NCBI RefSeq assembly: GCF_022701295.1
Contig: NZ_CP033204.1
Span: forward strand, 2,356,001-2,420,000
Source of the DNA: Sphingopyxis sp. YF1
GTDB lineage: Bacteria > Pseudomonadota > Alphaproteobacteria > Sphingomonadales > Sphingomonadaceae
DNA length: 64,000 nucleotides
Direction of reading: 5' to 3'
How positions within the stretch are numbered: the first letter of the stretch is position 1; every line of letters begins with the position of its first letter. This document shows, piece by piece, positions 1-10,148 of the stretch. Both the position numbers and the translations under genes were made by a program. The notes below the pieces were generated by a model. The model was given only the letters and a program-made list of their open reading frames with translations. It was not told the origin of the DNA and searched no databases.

Positions 1-25
1 CCCTCGCCATCCCTAAATCCCCTCC

Positions 26-1069
26 ATGACCACGCCGCCGATCACCGAACTCACCACGCGCGCGCGCGACGTGTTCCGGATGGTCGTCGACGCCTATCTC
101 GAAACCGGCCAGCCGGTCGGATCGCGCACCCTGTCGAAGCTTGCCGCGCTCAACCTGTCGCCCGCGTCGATCCGCAACGTCATGCAGGACCTCGAGGAGT
201 TCGGCCTGCTCGCCAGCCCGCACACCAGCGCCGGGCGCCTGCCGACCGAACAGGGACTGCGCCTGTTCGTCGACGGCATGATGCAGGTCGCCGAACCGAG
301 TGCCGAGGACCGCGCACAGATCGAGGCCTCGCTCTCGGACGCCGGACCGATCGAAAGCGCGCTCGCGCAGGCCACCGCCGCATTATCGGGCCTCTCGGCC
401 TGCGCCGGGCTCGTGCTTGTCCCCAAGCACGAGCGCGTGCTCAAACAGCTCGCCTTCGTGCCGTTGTCGGGAACCCAGGCGCTCGTCGTGCTCGTCGCGG
501 GCGACGGGGCGGTCGAGAATCGCGTCATCGACGTGCCCCCGGGGCTGGGCCCCTCGGCGCTCGTCGAGGCGGGCAATTACATCAGCGCCACGCTGGCGGG
601 CCTGACCCTCGCCGAAGCGATGGCGCGCGTGCGGCGCGAAATCGAGGCCGAACGGATCGCGATCGACCGCGCCGCGCAGGATCTGGTGTCGCGCGGGCTC
701 GCCATCTGGTCGTCCGACGGCGCCGATCGCCCGGTGCTGATCGTCCGCGGACAAGCCAATCTGCTCGACGAGAGCGCGGTCGGCGACCTCGACCGCGTGC
801 GGCAATTGCTCGACGAACTCGAAACCAAGCAGGAAATCGCCGGGCTGCTCGACAGCGCGCGCGAAGGCAGCGCGACCCGCATTTTCATCGGGTCGGAGAA
901 TAAGCTCTTCTCGCTCTCGGGCTCGTCGGTTATCGCCGCGCCCTATCATGGCAGCGACGGTCGGGTGGTCGGCGTCGTCGGAGTAATCGGCCCGACGCGC
1001 TTGAACTATGCGCGGATCGTACCCATGGTGGATTTCACCGCTCAATCGCTCTCCAGACTGATACGATAG
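26..1069 (+). CDS. hrcA: Heat-inducible transcription repressor HrcA
   Basis: 347 aa, the usual HrcA length. HrcA is a cytoplasmic repressor that binds CIRCE operators upstream of groESL/dnaK-type heat-shock genes and is kept active by GroEL. The N-terminal ~90 residues form the winged helix (QPVGSRTLSK, SPASIRNVMQDLE, HTSAGRLPTEQG), followed by the GAF-like dimerisation region and a C-terminal PTRLNYARIVPMV block typical of the family. grpE follows 4 bp after the stop, so the two are almost certainly cotranscribed. Only 25 bp precede the start, so neither a promoter nor a CIRCE element can be assessed. Confidence 0.97.
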   Translation: MTTPPITELTTRARDVFRMVVDAYLETGQPVGSRTLSKLAALNLSPASIRNVMQDLEEFGLLASPHTSAGRLPTEQGLRLFVDGMMQVAEPSAEDRAQIEASLSDAGPIESALAQATAALSGLSACAGLVLVPKHERVLKQLAFVPLSGTQALVVLVAGDGAVENRVIDVPPGLGPSALVEAGNYISATLAGLTLAEAMARVRREIEAERIAIDRAAQDLVSRGLAIWSSDGADRPVLIVRGQANLLDESAVGDLDRVRQLLDELETKQEIAGLLDSAREGSATRIFIGSENKLFSLSGSSVIAAPYHGSDGRVVGVVGVIGPTRLNYARIVPMVDFTAQSLSRLIR

Positions 1070-1073
1070 GTTT

Positions 1074-1637
1074 ATGACGAATATGGACAATGATACGCCC
1101 GTCGACGACGACGCGCTGACCCCCGAGACCGTCGCGGCCGAGGCCGATGCGACCGAAGCGACGCCCGGCGAGAATGACGAAGTGGCGAAACTCGCCGAAC
1201 AGCTCGCCGCGTTGCAGCAGGACCTGCTCTACGCGCGCGCCGAAACGCAGAATGTGACGCGGCGCAAGGACAAGGAAATCGCCGACGCGCACGCCTATGC
1301 CGCAACCAAATTCGCGCGCGACATCTTGTCGGTCGCCGACAACCTCGGCCGCGCGCTCGCCGCGATCGGCGACGAGCAGCGCGCCGACGAAGGCTTCAAG
1401 CCCTTCGTTACCGGGCTCGAGGCGACCGAGCGCGAACTGATGAGCGTGTTCGAACGCCACGGCATCACGCGCATCGCCGCGATCGGCCTGCCGCTCGACC
1501 CCAACCAGCATCAGGCGATGCTCGAAATCCCGAGCGACAAGGAACCCGGCACGATCGTGCAGGAAATGCAGGCCGGATACATGATGAAGGATCGCCTGCT
1601 GCGCCCCGCGATGGTCGGGGTGGCGAAGGCGGGATAG
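1074..1637 (+). CDS. grpE: Nucleotide exchange factor GrpE
   Basis: 187 aa. GrpE speeds ADP release from DnaK and so drives the Hsp70 cycle. The acidic, poorly conserved N-terminus is followed by a long helix (LAALQQDLLYARAETQNVTRR, about residues 42-62) and the conserved FARDILSVADNLGRAL segment; the C-terminal beta domain ends GYMMKDRLLRPAMVGVAK, a GrpE signature. It lies 4 bp downstream of hrcA in the same direction, the common alphaproteobacterial hrcA-grpE unit. Followed by a palindromic repeat (1656-1715) rather than by a clear T-tailed terminator. Confidence 0.97.
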   Translation: MTNMDNDTPVDDDALTPETVAAEADATEATPGENDEVAKLAEQLAALQQDLLYARAETQNVTRRKDKEIADAHAYAATKFARDILSVADNLGRALAAIGDEQRADEGFKPFVTGLEATERELMSVFERHGITRIAAIGLPLDPNQHQAMLEIPSDKEPGTIVQEMQAGYMMKDRLLRPAMVGVAKAG

Positions 1638-1655
1638 GCCTCCCCAAAATGCGAA

Positions 1656-1715
1656 CCCCGGCGAAAGCCGGGGTTCCTTTGGCGCTCTGGCGCCCGATCC
1701 CGGCTTTCGCCGGGA
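1656..1715. repeat. Family C palindromic repeat (copy 1)
   Basis: Intergenic element between convergent grpE and def. It carries CCCCGGCGAAAGCCGGGG and, about 30 bp later, the complementary-oriented TCCCGGCTTTCGCCGGGA, so each end is a small hairpin and the two ends pair with each other. The same core occurs at 6173-6190, 15791-15932 and 54951-55163. No coding capacity. Confidence 0.8.
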
Positions 1716-1733
1716 TATTTGTTCGTGGCAGGG

Positions 1734-2267
1734 TCAGGCCGCCTTGCGCAGCTTCGCAAGCTTCTTCAGCACCATGTCGCGCTTGAGCCGCGACAGATGG
1801 TCGATGAACAGGATGCCCTCGAGATGGTCGTGCTCGTGCTGGATGCACGTCGCCATCAGCCCGGTCATGCGTTCGCGGTGCGGCTTGCCGTCGGCGTCCT
1901 GCCAGTCGACGGTGACCTCGGCGGGGCGCGTCACATCGGCATATTGTTCGGGAACCGACAGGCACCCCTCCTGATAGACGCTATGCTCCTCGCTCTCGTC
2001 CGAAAAGACGGGATTGATGAAGACGCGCGGCTCGCGGATGACGCGCTTGCCCTCCTCGTCCTCGGGATCGACCTCCTGAAGGTCGATGACGAGGATCCGC
2101 TTCGGCACCCCGACCTGGATCGCGGCGAGCCCAATGCCGGGGGCGTCGTACATCGTCTCGAACATGTCGGCGATCAACGTCTTGAGCTCGGCGTCGAACG
2201 TCTCGACGGGCTTCGAAATGACGCGCAGCCGCGGATCGGGGGTCTCTATGATGGGGAGTAGGGCCAT
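1734..2267 (-). CDS. def: Peptide deformylase
   Basis: 177 aa, normal for type 1 PDF. Removes the N-formyl group from nascent proteins in the cytosol, the step after fmt-dependent initiation (fmt is at 4265). All three PDF motifs are intact: GIGLAAIQ at residues 44-51, EGCLS at 100-104 (Cys metal ligand) and HEHDH at 144-148 (two His ligands plus catalytic Glu), the Fe2+ site. It stands alone, divergent from the hypothetical gene at 2283 and convergent with grpE. Confidence 0.97.
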   Translation of the reverse strand: MALLPIIETPDPRLRVISKPVETFDAELKTLIADMFETMYDAPGIGLAAIQVGVPKRILVIDLQEVDPEDEEGKRVIREPRVFINPVFSDESEEHSVYQEGCLSVPEQYADVTRPAEVTVDWQDADGKPHRERMTGLMATCIQHEHDHLEGILFIDHLSRLKRDMVLKKLAKLRKAA

Positions 2268-2282
2268 GGCGTGCAGGTATGA

Positions 2283-2873
2283 ATGCCGCCGTACAGAGTC
2301 AAGGCTGGTGCAAAGGCTGAGACCGTCTTAGTCGGGGCCATGGCTCAATTGTTCCACCCGCGCACCCGCAAACAGATCCGGCTGGGCAGCACGGCACCCG
2401 TTGTCGGCCTTTCCAAAGCGGGAAGCCTTGGCCCCGGGGTCGAATGGAACCGGCATCTGACGATCCACAACGCCAATGTCGCATGGATCGGCAACGGCTG
2501 CGACACCTGCGGCTTCATGTTCGAACAGCGCGCAGTCCCGATGCCGATCGCCGAAATGGACGCGTTGCGGGAGACACTCGCCACGGGCTTGGTCGAATTG
2601 AAGCAGCGCGTGATCGACGCCATAGGCACATTGATCCCCGAAGGTGAATATGTCGTGGCGCTGTTGAAATGCCTGCCAATCCGGATCGAACCGGGTCAGC
2701 CGGGCGACTATTTCTTCGAAGACCTGACATCTGCAAAAGACCGTCACTGGCTGCCCGGCGAAGAGTTTTTCGATCTCTATTTCACGACCAATACTCCCTA
2801 TTACCGGTTGTACGGTCGGTCGGGAATAGCGGTAGGGGGAAGATCCCAATGGCTATGGTGGAACCAGATATGA
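2283..2873 (+). CDS. Hypothetical protein, N-terminal part of an apparently frameshifted gene
   Basis: 196 aa, no family recognised. An alternative start is ATG 2340 ([12 protein letters not shown]), which would avoid most of the def promoter region. One CxxC (CDTCGFMF) hints at a metal site but has no partner pair. The reading frame ends in WLWWNQI-stop; shifting by one base at the AACC of 2863-2866 continues into ...[13 protein letters not shown] and on into the next gene (2881-3162). It therefore looks like the first two thirds of a single ~275-290 aa protein. Base composition is lower in GC than the flanking housekeeping genes, consistent with acquisition. Confidence 0.6.
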   Translation: MPPYRVKAGAKAETVLVGAMAQLFHPRTRKQIRLGSTAPVVGLSKAGSLGPGVEWNRHLTIHNANVAWIGNGCDTCGFMFEQRAVPMPIAEMDALRETLATGLVELKQRVIDAIGTLIPEGEYVVALLKCLPIRIEPGQPGDYFFEDLTSAKDRHWLPGEEFFDLYFTTNTPYYRLYGRSGIAVGGRSQWLWWNQI

Positions 2874-2880
2874 TTTCGTC

Positions 2881-3162
2881 ATGCCCTTGGCGCAGGCCAT
2901 CGATCCCACGACCGTCGCATCCTATCGTGCGCGAATCGATTCCGGACGATCATCGACGGCCGTCTCCCTGTCGGTTCTCGACATCAAGGAAGTCGTGCGC
3001 GGCGCTCCGCACTGGTGCATGGCGCACTATCTGATCGACGGTCATCACAAGGTCGCGGCGGCCGCCCAAGCTCAAAAGCCGCTGACATTGCTCGCCTTCT
3101 TCGCGCTTGGCGAGGGTGTGTGCAGCAAGGAAGACGTGCTGCACTTCTTGTCGACCTATTAA
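2881..3162 (+). CDS. Hypothetical protein with ParB-like DGHHK motif, C-terminal part of a frameshifted gene
   Basis: 93 aa as an independent ORF, 7 bp downstream of and one frame away from the ORF 2283-2873. Contains YLIDGHHKVAAA, which resembles the DGHHR motif of the ParB/sulfiredoxin fold; that is similarity of a short motif only and does not establish function. The open frame extends upstream of the ATG through RYDFV, joining smoothly to the previous ORF if one inserted base is removed. Either a sequencing or real 1-nt insertion has split one gene, or these are two overlapping products. Confidence 0.5.
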   Translation: MPLAQAIDPTTVASYRARIDSGRSSTAVSLSVLDIKEVVRGAPHWCMAHYLIDGHHKVAAAAQAQKPLTLLAFFALGEGVCSKEDVLHFLSTY

Positions 3163-3572
3163 GCCGCCACATCTGCGGCCGACGCGCAACCGGCCAGATC
3201 GAGCTCGCCCGTTTCCAGATGATAGGCGCCATGCACCGCCCCATCGCCCGCGCCCGGTCCTTGCGGCGGAACCGCATGGCTCGTCCGCGCGCCGGCCCGG
3301 TCGGCAGGTGCAGGCACAAGGTCGAACTGCACCACCGACGTCACCCGGTTGCTCGAACGCGGCGGTCGGCCTTCCTTCTTCGCCGCTGCGATCTCTTCGG
3401 CATAATAGCGCGGGCGGTAATAATAGTGACGATCCAGACTGGCGAGCCTCGCGACACAGGGCACCGCCGCCAGCGCCGCCTCGACACGGTCCATCTCGGC
3501 CTCGGCCGGCTTGATCTCGCGCGTGGCGCACGCGGACAGCAGCAATAGCGGCAGGATCGAAAGCCGCCTCAC
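3159..3572 (-). CDS. Small predicted lipoprotein
   Basis: 137 aa from a GTG start whose bases overlap the recR stop as GTGA, the classic translational-coupling overlap; this decides the start. The N-terminus [14 protein letters not shown] is a signal peptide with lipobox LLSAC, so the mature protein is predicted to be lipid-anchored. The middle has a Tyr-rich stretch ([21 protein letters not shown]) and the C-terminus contains [17 protein letters not shown]. No family recognised. Convergent with the gene ending at 3162; the stop codons overlap by 4 bp. Confidence 0.7.
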   Translation of the reverse strand: MRRLSILPLLLLSACATREIKPAEAEMDRVEAALAAVPCVARLASLDRHYYYRPRYYAEEIAAAKKEGRPPRSSNRVTSVVQFDLVPAPADRAGARTSHAVPPQGPGAGDGAVHGAYHLETGELDLAGCASAADVAA

Positions 3573-4165
3573 CCGACCGGCCGCCGCGCCCTGAGCGCCT
3601 GCGCCAGCGTCCCCTCGTCGAGATAATCGAGCTCGCCGCCCACCGGCAGCCCGTGCGCGAGCTGCGTCAGCCGCACCGGATAGCCCTCCAGCCGCTCGGC
3701 GAGATAATGGGCGGTCGTCTGCCCCTCCAGCGTCGCGTTCATCGCCAGCACCACCTCGTCGATCCCGCCCGCCGCGACGCGCGCGACCAGCGTATCGATG
3801 CTGAGGTCCTGCGGCCGCACGCCTTCGAGCGCCGACAGCCGCCCGCCGAGCACATGATATTTGCCCGGGAACAGCCGTGACTTGTCGAGCGCCCACAGGT
3901 CCGACACCTCCTCGACGACGCACAGGCTGCGGGTGTCGCGGCGCGAGTCGGCGCAGATCGCGCACGGATCGCGCGTGTCGACATTGCCGCAGATGGTGCA
4001 GGTGACGAGCCGTTCGGACACCGTCTGCAGCGCCGCGAGCAGCGGCGCGAAGCTGCTCTCGCGCTTCTTCATCAGGTGCAGCACCGCGCGCCGCGCCGAG
4101 CGCGGACCGAGGCCCGGCAGGCGGGCGAGTTGCTGGACGAGGGCTTCGATTTCGGTGGAGGCCAT
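3569..4165 (-). CDS. recR: Recombination mediator protein RecR
   Basis: 198 aa, standard length. RecR acts with RecF/RecO to load RecA at gapped DNA. Seen: N-terminal HhH region ([17 protein letters not shown]), the four-Cys zinc finger [16 protein letters not shown], then a Toprim domain beginning [14 protein letters not shown], with the C-terminal [12 protein letters not shown] typical of RecR. Start at MASTEIEAL; the longer upstream frame is antisense to fmt and not coding. Divergent from fmt by about 100 bp. The following lipoprotein gene overlaps its stop by 4 bp. Confidence 0.97.
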   Translation of the reverse strand: MASTEIEALVQQLARLPGLGPRSARRAVLHLMKKRESSFAPLLAALQTVSERLVTCTICGNVDTRDPCAICADSRRDTRSLCVVEEVSDLWALDKSRLFPGKYHVLGGRLSALEGVRPQDLSIDTLVARVAAGGIDEVVLAMNATLEGQTTAHYLAERLEGYPVRLTQLAHGLPVGGELDYLDEGTLAQALRARRPVG

Positions 4166-4264
4166 GCGGTGGTGGTAGTGAGTGCGGATAACATGCACAA
4201 TATCCCCTCTCCCGTCGGGAGAGGGACTTGCGCGCTGCGTATCCCTCCGCCAAAGCCCCCCACC

Positions 4265-5185
4265 ATGCGCATCGCCTTCATGGGAACGCCGCCCTTTGCG
4301 GTACCGACGCTCGCCGCGCTCCACGCCGCGGGGCACGAGATCGTGGCGGTCTACACCCAGCCGCCCCGCCCCGCGCAGCGCGGCAAGAAATTGCAGCAGA
4401 GCGCGGTGCATCAATGGGCCGAGGCGCATGGCCTGCCCGTCCGCACGCCGAAGAGCCTCCGCAGCGAAGAGGCGCAGGCCGATTTCGCGGCGCTCGATCT
4501 CGATGTCGCGGTGGTCGCGGCGTACGGCCTGATCCTGCCGCAGGCGATCCTCGACGCGCCGCGCGCCGGCTGCCTCAACGTCCATGGCTCGATCCTGCCG
4601 CGCTGGCGCGGCGCGGCGCCGGTGCAGCGCGCGATCCTCGCGGGCGATACCGAAACCGGCGTGACGATCATGCAGATGGATGCCGGGCTCGACACCGGCG
4701 GCATGCGGCTGGTCGAAGCCACGCCGACCCGGGGCAAGACCGCGGGCATGCTCACCGACGAACTCGCCGCGATGGGCGCCGCGATGATGGTCAGGGTGCT
4801 GGGCGACCTCGACGCCTTTGCGCCCGCCGCGCAGCCCGACGACGGCGTCACCTACGCGGCCAAGATCGACAAGAGCGAGGCGCGGCTCGATTTCCTGGTG
4901 AGCGCGGTGCAGACCGAGCGCCAGATCCGCGCGTTCAACCCGATGCCCGGGGCCTTTTTCGAACTGGACGGCGAACGCTACAAGATATTGGCGGCCGAGG
5001 TCGTGCATCCCGCCGAGACGATCGCCGGCGCGGCGCCCGGCACTACGCTCGACGATGCGCTGACGATCGCGTGCAACCCCGGCGCGATCCGCACGACGCG
5101 CGTCCAGCGCGCGGGCAAGCCCGCGATGGACGCCGCCGAACTGCTGCGCGGCCGCGCCATCCCCAAAGCCACCCGCCTCACCTGA
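4265..5185 (+). CDS. fmt: Methionyl-tRNA formyltransferase
   Basis: 306 aa. Transfers formyl from 10-formyl-THF to Met-tRNAfMet. Start at [16 protein letters not shown], the family N-terminus. The formyltransferase core is intact: the [18 protein letters not shown] segment holds the catalytic His and the SLLP-like loop, followed by a [15 protein letters not shown] strand. The C-terminal tRNA-binding OB-like domain starts around residue 205. Upstream of truA in the same direction, separated by a family E repeat; the two genes are a likely operon. Confidence 0.97.
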   Translation: MRIAFMGTPPFAVPTLAALHAAGHEIVAVYTQPPRPAQRGKKLQQSAVHQWAEAHGLPVRTPKSLRSEEAQADFAALDLDVAVVAAYGLILPQAILDAPRAGCLNVHGSILPRWRGAAPVQRAILAGDTETGVTIMQMDAGLDTGGMRLVEATPTRGKTAGMLTDELAAMGAAMMVRVLGDLDAFAPAAQPDDGVTYAAKIDKSEARLDFLVSAVQTERQIRAFNPMPGAFFELDGERYKILAAEVVHPAETIAGAAPGTTLDDALTIACNPGAIRTTRVQRAGKPAMDAAELLRGRAIPKATRLT

Positions 5186-5189
5186 GTTT

Positions 5190-5269
5190 CCGTGCGTGTC
5201 GAGCGACGTGAGACACGTGTAAGCAAGCGCCAGGCCTTGGGGCATCTCGACTTCGCGCGGCCCGAACGG
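5190..5269. repeat. Family E palindromic repeat (copy 1)
   Basis: About 80 bp between fmt and truA. Ends are inverted: CCGTGCGTGTCGAGCGACG at the left and CATCTCGACTTCGCGCGGCC then GAACGG at the right. A clearer copy is at 51913-51994; both share the AAGCGCCA inner segment. Confidence 0.75.
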
Positions 5270-5282
5270 CTAAGGGGCGCCG

Positions 5283-6023
5283 ATGACCAGATTTGCCCTC
5301 ACCATCGAATATGACGGCCGCCCCTATATGGGCTGGCAGCGCCAGGCGCACGGCCCGAGCGTCCAGCAGACGATCGAGGAAGCCATTCACCGCTTCACGG
5401 CCGAAACGGTGTCGGTGTTCAGCGCCGGGCGCACCGACGCCGGGGTGCACGCAATCGCGATGCGCGCGCATGTCGATATCGACAAGCCGCTGACCCCGTT
5501 CAAGCTGACCGAAGCGCTCAACGCACAGCTCCGCCCCGCCCCGATTGCGATCATCGGGTGCGAAATCGTCCCCGACGACTGGCACGCGCGCTTCGCCTGC
5601 ACCGGCCGTTCGTATGAATATCGCATCGTCAACCGCCGCGCGCCGCTGACCTGGGACAAGGGTCTGTCGTGGCAGGTCGCGCGCCCGCTCGATACCGACG
5701 CGATGCACGCCGCGGCGCAGCAGCTGATCGGGATGCACGATTTCACGACCTTTCGCTCGGCGCATTGCCAGGCCGAAAGCCCGGTGAAGACGCTCGACCG
5801 GCTGTCGGTCAGCCGCCACGGCGAGGAGATCATCATCGAGGCCGCGGCGCGCAGCTTCCTCCACCATCAGGTGCGTTCGATGGTCGGTTCACTGACGCTG
5901 GTGGGGCATGGAAAATGGTCAGCGCGCGACCTGAAGGCCGCGCTCGACGCCGCCGACCGGCAAGCGCTGGGGCTGAATGCGCCCCCCGACGGGCTCTATT
6001 TCGTGCGCGCGACTTATCCCTAA
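5283..6023 (+). CDS. truA: tRNA pseudouridine(38-40) synthase TruA
   Basis: 246 aa. Isomerises uridines 38-40 in the anticodon arm of many tRNAs. Seen: [18 protein letters not shown] at the N-terminus, the catalytic GRTDAGVHA motif (Asp nucleophile) near residue 50, and a C-terminal [13 protein letters not shown] block diagnostic of TruA. Cotranscribed with fmt by position. Ends about 100 bp before a strong bidirectional terminator (6128-6160). Confidence 0.97.
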   Translation: MTRFALTIEYDGRPYMGWQRQAHGPSVQQTIEEAIHRFTAETVSVFSAGRTDAGVHAIAMRAHVDIDKPLTPFKLTEALNAQLRPAPIAIIGCEIVPDDWHARFACTGRSYEYRIVNRRAPLTWDKGLSWQVARPLDTDAMHAAAQQLIGMHDFTTFRSAHCQAESPVKTLDRLSVSRHGEEIIIEAAARSFLHHQVRSMVGSLTLVGHGKWSARDLKAALDAADRQALGLNAPPDGLYFVRATYP

Positions 6024-6027
6024 GCCC

Positions 6028-6122
6028 CGTCATTGCGAGGAGCCGAAGGCGACGCGGCAATCTCCGGCCACCGGCACCGCGGAAACGATGCTGGAGATCG
6101 CTTCGCTGCGCTCGCAATGACG
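6028..6122. repeat. Family B palindromic repeat (copy 1)
   Basis: Starts CGTCATTGCGAGGAGCCGAA and ends CTTCGCTGCGCTCGCAATGACG, giving a long imperfect inverted repeat immediately after truA. Other copies at 29552-29634 and 32733-32825. Confidence 0.85.
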
Positions 6123-6127
6123 GCAGC

Positions 6128-6160
6128 AAAAAAGGGCGGCCCCGCAGGACCGCCCTTTTT
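6128..6160. terminator. Bidirectional rho-independent terminator between truA and carD
   Basis: AAAAAAGGGCGG, a short GC-rich loop region, then CCGCCCTTTTT. The stem is flanked by A and T tracts on opposite sides, so it can stop both convergent transcripts. Confidence 0.85.
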
Positions 6161-6207
6161 GGTTCACCGAGATCCCGGCCTTCGCCGGGACGGGCTGCCG
6201 CGTCGCG

Positions 6208-6738
6208 TCAGACCGCCTTCTCGGTGTAATATTTCGGCGCATGCTCGTTGAGGATCTGGAGGATCTTCGCCTGCGCGGTCTTTTCGTCGCTCTCTTCCAT
6301 CGCGCCGAGTTCGCGCGCGAGGCGGCTCGACGCCGCTTCGAAGATCTGGCGCTCCGAATAGCTCTGTTCGGGCTGGTCGTCGGCACGGAACAGGTCGCGG
6401 GTCACTTCGGCGATCGACACGAGGTCGCCCGAATTGATCTTCGCTTCATATTCCTGCGCGCGGCGCGACCACATGGTGCGCTTGACCTTGGGCTTGGTGG
6501 TCAGCACCTGCAGCGCTTCCTTCAGCGTCTTGTCCGACGACAGCTTGCGCATGCCGACGCCTTCGGCCTTGTTCGTGGGAACGCGCAGCGTCATCTTTTC
6601 CTTTTCGAACCGCAGCACGTAAAGTTCGAGCTGCATGCCGGCGATTTCCGACTTCTGCAGTTCGATGACGCGCCCGACGCCATGCTTGGGATAAACGACA
6701 TAGTCACCGACTTCGAAGAGGAGGGTGTTTGCGGACAT
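6208..6738 (-). CDS. carD: CarD family transcriptional regulator
   Basis: 176 aa. CarD/CdnL proteins bind the RNA polymerase beta subunit and stabilise open complexes, mainly at rRNA and growth-related promoters. N-terminal CarD_TRCF/Tudor-like domain begins FEVGDYVVYPKHGVGRVIEL; the middle has LRVPTNKAEGVGMRKL and the helical C-terminus carries KRTMWSRRAQEYEAKINSGD, a family hallmark. Start chosen at MSANTLLFEVGD, with the SD-like AGGAAC just upstream on the coding strand; the longer frame has no support. A candidate promoter lies ~200 bp upstream (6934-6963). Confidence 0.95.
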   Translation of the reverse strand: MSANTLLFEVGDYVVYPKHGVGRVIELQKSEIAGMQLELYVLRFEKEKMTLRVPTNKAEGVGMRKLSSDKTLKEALQVLTTKPKVKRTMWSRRAQEYEAKINSGDLVSIAEVTRDLFRADDQPEQSYSERQIFEAASSRLARELGAMEESDEKTAQAKILQILNEHAPKYYTEKAV

Positions 6739-6933
6739 GCAAGTTCCTTTCTGTGCCCTGCCGGGGCGGGAGAAGCGCGTCAACGCGGGTCCATCCGGCC
6801 CTCGCAAGAGGGGGATCGAGGCATTTCGTCGGCGCTAGCCCGTCAAAGTGGCAAGGGATATGGCTCCATCGGAACGTCGAACGTGCCCCAGCCCAGCGAC
6901 GGGAAGAGGCAGAATGTCGGCGTGTTGATATTT

Positions 6934-6963
6934 ATTATAACAGCGTCGCAACAAAATTGCCAC
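6934..6963 (-). promoter_or_regulatory. Candidate sigma-70-type promoter for carD
   Basis: On the minus strand a perfect TATAAT (6939-6934) lies 18 bp from GTGGCA (6963-6958), a 4/6 match to a -35 box, inside an AT-rich patch unlike the surrounding DNA. The rest of the 6739-7051 gap holds no gene I can support. Start of transcription not established. Confidence 0.35.
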
Positions 6964-7051
6964 CCCTTGCGCGGAAAACCGCGGGTTGGCGGCTTGACGC
7001 TCCCGCGGACCCGTTCCACGCTGGCACGAAATCACAGATGGGGAGGATGCC

Positions 7052-7870
7052 ATGCAGGGTCAATGCTGGTGGATTACAGGGGCTTCGTCGGGCATCGGCG
7101 CGGCGCTGGCGCGCGCGCTCGCGGCGCGCGGCGCGCGGCTGATCCTGTCGGGCCGCAACGTCGCCGCGCTCGATGCGGTGGCCAGGGATTGCGGCGCGGG
7201 CACGATGATCCTGCCCTTCGAGGCGACCGACTATGCGGCGATTCCCCGCCTCGTCGAACAGGCGTGGGACTGGGGCGGACGCATCGACGGCCTCGTCAAC
7301 AATGCCGGCATCTCGCAGCGCAGCCTCGCGATCGAGACCGACTTCGCGGTCTATGAACGGATCGTCGCGGTCGACCTGCTCGCGCCGATCGCGCTGACGC
7401 AGGCGCTGCTGCCGCGCATGGTCGGTGCCGGCGGCGGCCAGATCGTCGCCATCTCCAGCGTCGCGGGGATCGCGGGCGTACCGCTACGCAGCGCCTATTC
7501 GGCGGCGAAGCACGGGCTGATCGGCTACCACGACAGCGTCCGCGCCGAGAATGCGCACCTGGGGCTGAAGGTGCTGGTCGTCGCGCCGGGATCGGTCGCG
7601 ACCAACGTCAGCCGCAACGCGCTCAACGCCGACGGCAGCGTTCGCGGGACGAGCGACGACGCGATCGACAACGGCCTGTCGCCCGATTTCGCAGCAAGCG
7701 AGATTCTCGCCGCGGTCGACGCGGGGACGCGCGAACTCGTCGTCGCCGGCGGCATGGAGACGGCGATCGCCGCCTTGCGCCGCAGCGACCCCGACGCGCT
7801 GTTCGATCAGATGAACGCGATGGTTCGCGCAGGCTATGCGCAGCAGATGAAAGCCACGAGCGCGAAGTGA
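7052..7870 (+). CDS. SDR family NAD(P)-dependent oxidoreductase
   Basis: 272 aa, classical short-chain dehydrogenase. Rossmann motif TGASSGIG near the N-terminus, NNAG at about residues 85-88, catalytic Ser in ISSVAG and YSAAKHG (Tyr-x3-Lys). An SD-like GGGAGGA lies just upstream of the ATG. Substrate cannot be told from sequence; C-terminal region (residues 195-272) is the variable substrate lid. Isolated gene, convergent with hppA across a strong terminator. Confidence 0.9.
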   Translation: MQGQCWWITGASSGIGAALARALAARGARLILSGRNVAALDAVARDCGAGTMILPFEATDYAAIPRLVEQAWDWGGRIDGLVNNAGISQRSLAIETDFAVYERIVAVDLLAPIALTQALLPRMVGAGGGQIVAISSVAGIAGVPLRSAYSAAKHGLIGYHDSVRAENAHLGLKVLVVAPGSVATNVSRNALNADGSVRGTSDDAIDNGLSPDFAASEILAAVDAGTRELVVAGGMETAIAALRRSDPDALFDQMNAMVRAGYAQQMKATSAK

Positions 7871-7974
7871 ACGGTGGAGGGGCCATCAGCAACGGCCTTC
7901 TACCTCTGCCCCCTCGGATGACCTCCCCTCTGCCCATCCTGAACCAGGTCGGGGGTGGCGTGAATCGAGATACG

Positions 7975-8014
7975 AAAAAGCCCCGCCGGATTGCGCCGGC
8001 GGGGCTTTCGTTTT
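7975..8014. terminator. Bidirectional terminator between SDR gene and hppA
   Basis: GAAAAAGCCCCGCCGG, loop ATTG, CGCCGGCGGGGCTTTCGTTTT. A long perfect stem with A tract on one side and T tract on the other. Confidence 0.9.
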
Positions 8015-8033
8015 GCCCGAAGGCCGGTGCGGC

Positions 8034-10148
8034 CTAGGCCGCGCCGTGCGCCAGCGCCGCGAGGAGCAGGATCGCCACGATGTTGGTGATCTTGATCATC
8101 GGGTTGACCGCCGGACCCGCGGTGTCCTTGTACGGATCGCCGACGGTGTCGCCGGTCACCGCGGCCTTGTGGGCCTCGCTGCCCTTGCCCCCGTGGTTGC
8201 CGTCTTCGATGTACTTTTTAGCATTGTCCCATGCGCCGCCGCCCGAGGTCATCGAGATGGCGACGAACAGCCCGCCGACGATCACGCCGAGCAGCAGTGC
8301 GCCGAGCGCTTCCAATGCCGCCGCCGGACCCGCAACGCTGCGGATCACGAAATAGACGACGATCGGCGCGAGCACCGGAAGCAGCGACGGGATCACCATT
8401 TCCTTGATCGCGGCCTTGGTAACCAGATCGACGGTGCGGGCATAGTCGGGGCGGCTGGTGCCGTCCATGATGCCCTTGTTGGTCGCGAACTGGTCGCGGA
8501 CGTCCTTGACCACATCGCCCGCCGCCTTGCCGACCGCGGTCATGCCCATCGCACCGAAGAGATAGGGCAGCAAAGCGCCGAGCAGCAGCCCGACGATGAC
8601 ATAGGGCGACGAGAGCGAGAAGGTCAGCGGCGCGTCGATGCCGAGCTTCGCCGAATATTCGGCGATGTCGGCGGTGTAGGTGCCGAACAGCACCAGCGCC
8701 GCGAGCCCCGCCGAACCGATGGCATAGCCCTTGGTCACCGCCTTGGTCGTGTTGCCGACGGCGTCGAGCAGGTCGGTCTTTTCGCGCACGCTGTCGTCGA
8801 GGCCCGCCATTTCGGCGATGCCGCCGGCGTTGTCGGTGACGGGGCCATAGGCGTCGAGCGCGACGACCATGCCCGCGAGCGCGAGCATCGCGGTGGCGCC
8901 GAAGGCGATGCCGATGATGCCCGCGGTCTGATAGGCGACGATGATCCCGACGCAAATGACGAGCGTCGGCAGCGCGGTCGATTCAAGGCTGATGGCGAGG
9001 CCCTGGATCACGTTGGTGCCGTGGCCCGTTTCCGATGCCTTGGCGATGCTACGTACCGGCCGATAGTTGGTGCCGGTATAATATTCGGTGATCCAGATGA
9101 TCAGTCCGGTGATGACGAGCCCGAGCAGCGAGCAGAAGAACAGGTCCTCGCCGTTGAAATCGGTGCCCGCGATATTGGTCGCCATGTCTCCGAGCGCGAA
9201 CTGGGTCGAGAACCAGATCGCCGGGATCGACAGGACCGCGGTGACGAGGAACCCCTTGTACATCGCGCCCATGACATTGTTCGACGAACCCAGGCGGACG
9301 AAATAGGTGCCGATGATCGAGGTGATGATGCACACGCCGCCGATCAGCAGCGGCAGGCTCATCAGCGGGACGAGCGCGTCGCCCGCCCCCTTCAGCAGCA
9401 GCGCGGTCAATACCATCGTGGCGCCGACGGTGACGACATAGGTTTCGAACAGGTCGGCCGCCATGCCGGCACAGTCGCCGACGTTGTCGCCGACGTTGTC
9501 GGCGATCACCGCGGGATTGCGCGGATCGTCCTCGGGAATGCCCGCCTCGACCTTGCCGACGAGGTCGGCGCCGACGTCGGCCGCCTTGGTGAAGATACCG
9601 CCGCCGAGACGCGCGAAGATCGAGATCAGCGAGGCGCCGAAGGCGAGCGCGACGAGCGCGTCGACGACGGTGCGGTCGTCACCGCCGACGCTGTAGCCGC
9701 CGGGGCCGGTCAGATACCAGAAGAAGACCGCGATCGCGAGCAGCGCGAGGCCCGCCACCAGCATGCCGGTGATCGCGCCGGCGCGAAACGCCATGGTCAG
9801 GCCGGCCTGCAGTCCGGTCTGCGCCGCCGCCGCGGTGCGGACATTGGCCTTGACCGAAATGTTCATGCCGACGAAGCCCGCGACGCCCGACAGCACCGCC
9901 CCGATCACGAAGCCGCTCGCCGAGATCGGACCGAGGAAGACCCCGACCAGTACGGCCACGACGACGCCGACGATGGCGATGGTGCGATATTGGCGGCCCA
10001 GATAGGCCTTGGCGCCTTCCTGGATGGCGCCTGCGATTTCCTGCATCTTTTCGTTACCGGCCGAGGCGCCGAGCACCTGCCGGGAGGTAACGAAGCCATA
10101 GAGTACGGCCACGAGGCCGCACGCTATCGCGATCAAAACCGGATCCAT
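8034..10148 (-). CDS. hppA: K+-independent proton-translocating inorganic pyrophosphatase
   Basis: 704 aa integral membrane H+-PPase (about 16 helices), coupling PPi hydrolysis to proton export. The PPi/Mg-binding segment DVGADLVGK and the [18 protein letters not shown] block are intact. The motif [10 protein letters not shown] has Lys where K+-dependent enzymes have Ala, so this should be the K+-independent class. Start at MDPVLIAI with an AAGGA 10 bases upstream is preferred to the TTG seven codons earlier. Monocistronic, ended by the terminator at 7975-8014. Confidence 0.97.
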   Translation of the reverse strand: MDPVLIAIACGLVAVLYGFVTSRQVLGASAGNEKMQEIAGAIQEGAKAYLGRQYRTIAIVGVVVAVLVGVFLGPISASGFVIGAVLSGVAGFVGMNISVKANVRTAAAAQTGLQAGLTMAFRAGAITGMLVAGLALLAIAVFFWYLTGPGGYSVGGDDRTVVDALVALAFGASLISIFARLGGGIFTKAADVGADLVGKVEAGIPEDDPRNPAVIADNVGDNVGDCAGMAADLFETYVVTVGATMVLTALLLKGAGDALVPLMSLPLLIGGVCIITSIIGTYFVRLGSSNNVMGAMYKGFLVTAVLSIPAIWFSTQFALGDMATNIAGTDFNGEDLFFCSLLGLVITGLIIWITEYYTGTNYRPVRSIAKASETGHGTNVIQGLAISLESTALPTLVICVGIIVAYQTAGIIGIAFGATAMLALAGMVVALDAYGPVTDNAGGIAEMAGLDDSVREKTDLLDAVGNTTKAVTKGYAIGSAGLAALVLFGTYTADIAEYSAKLGIDAPLTFSLSSPYVIVGLLLGALLPYLFGAMGMTAVGKAAGDVVKDVRDQFATNKGIMDGTSRPDYARTVDLVTKAAIKEMVIPSLLPVLAPIVVYFVIRSVAGPAAALEALGALLLGVIVGGLFVAISMTSGGGAWDNAKKYIEDGNHGGKGSEAHKAAVTGDTVGDPYKDTAGPAVNPMIKITNIVAILLLAALAHGAA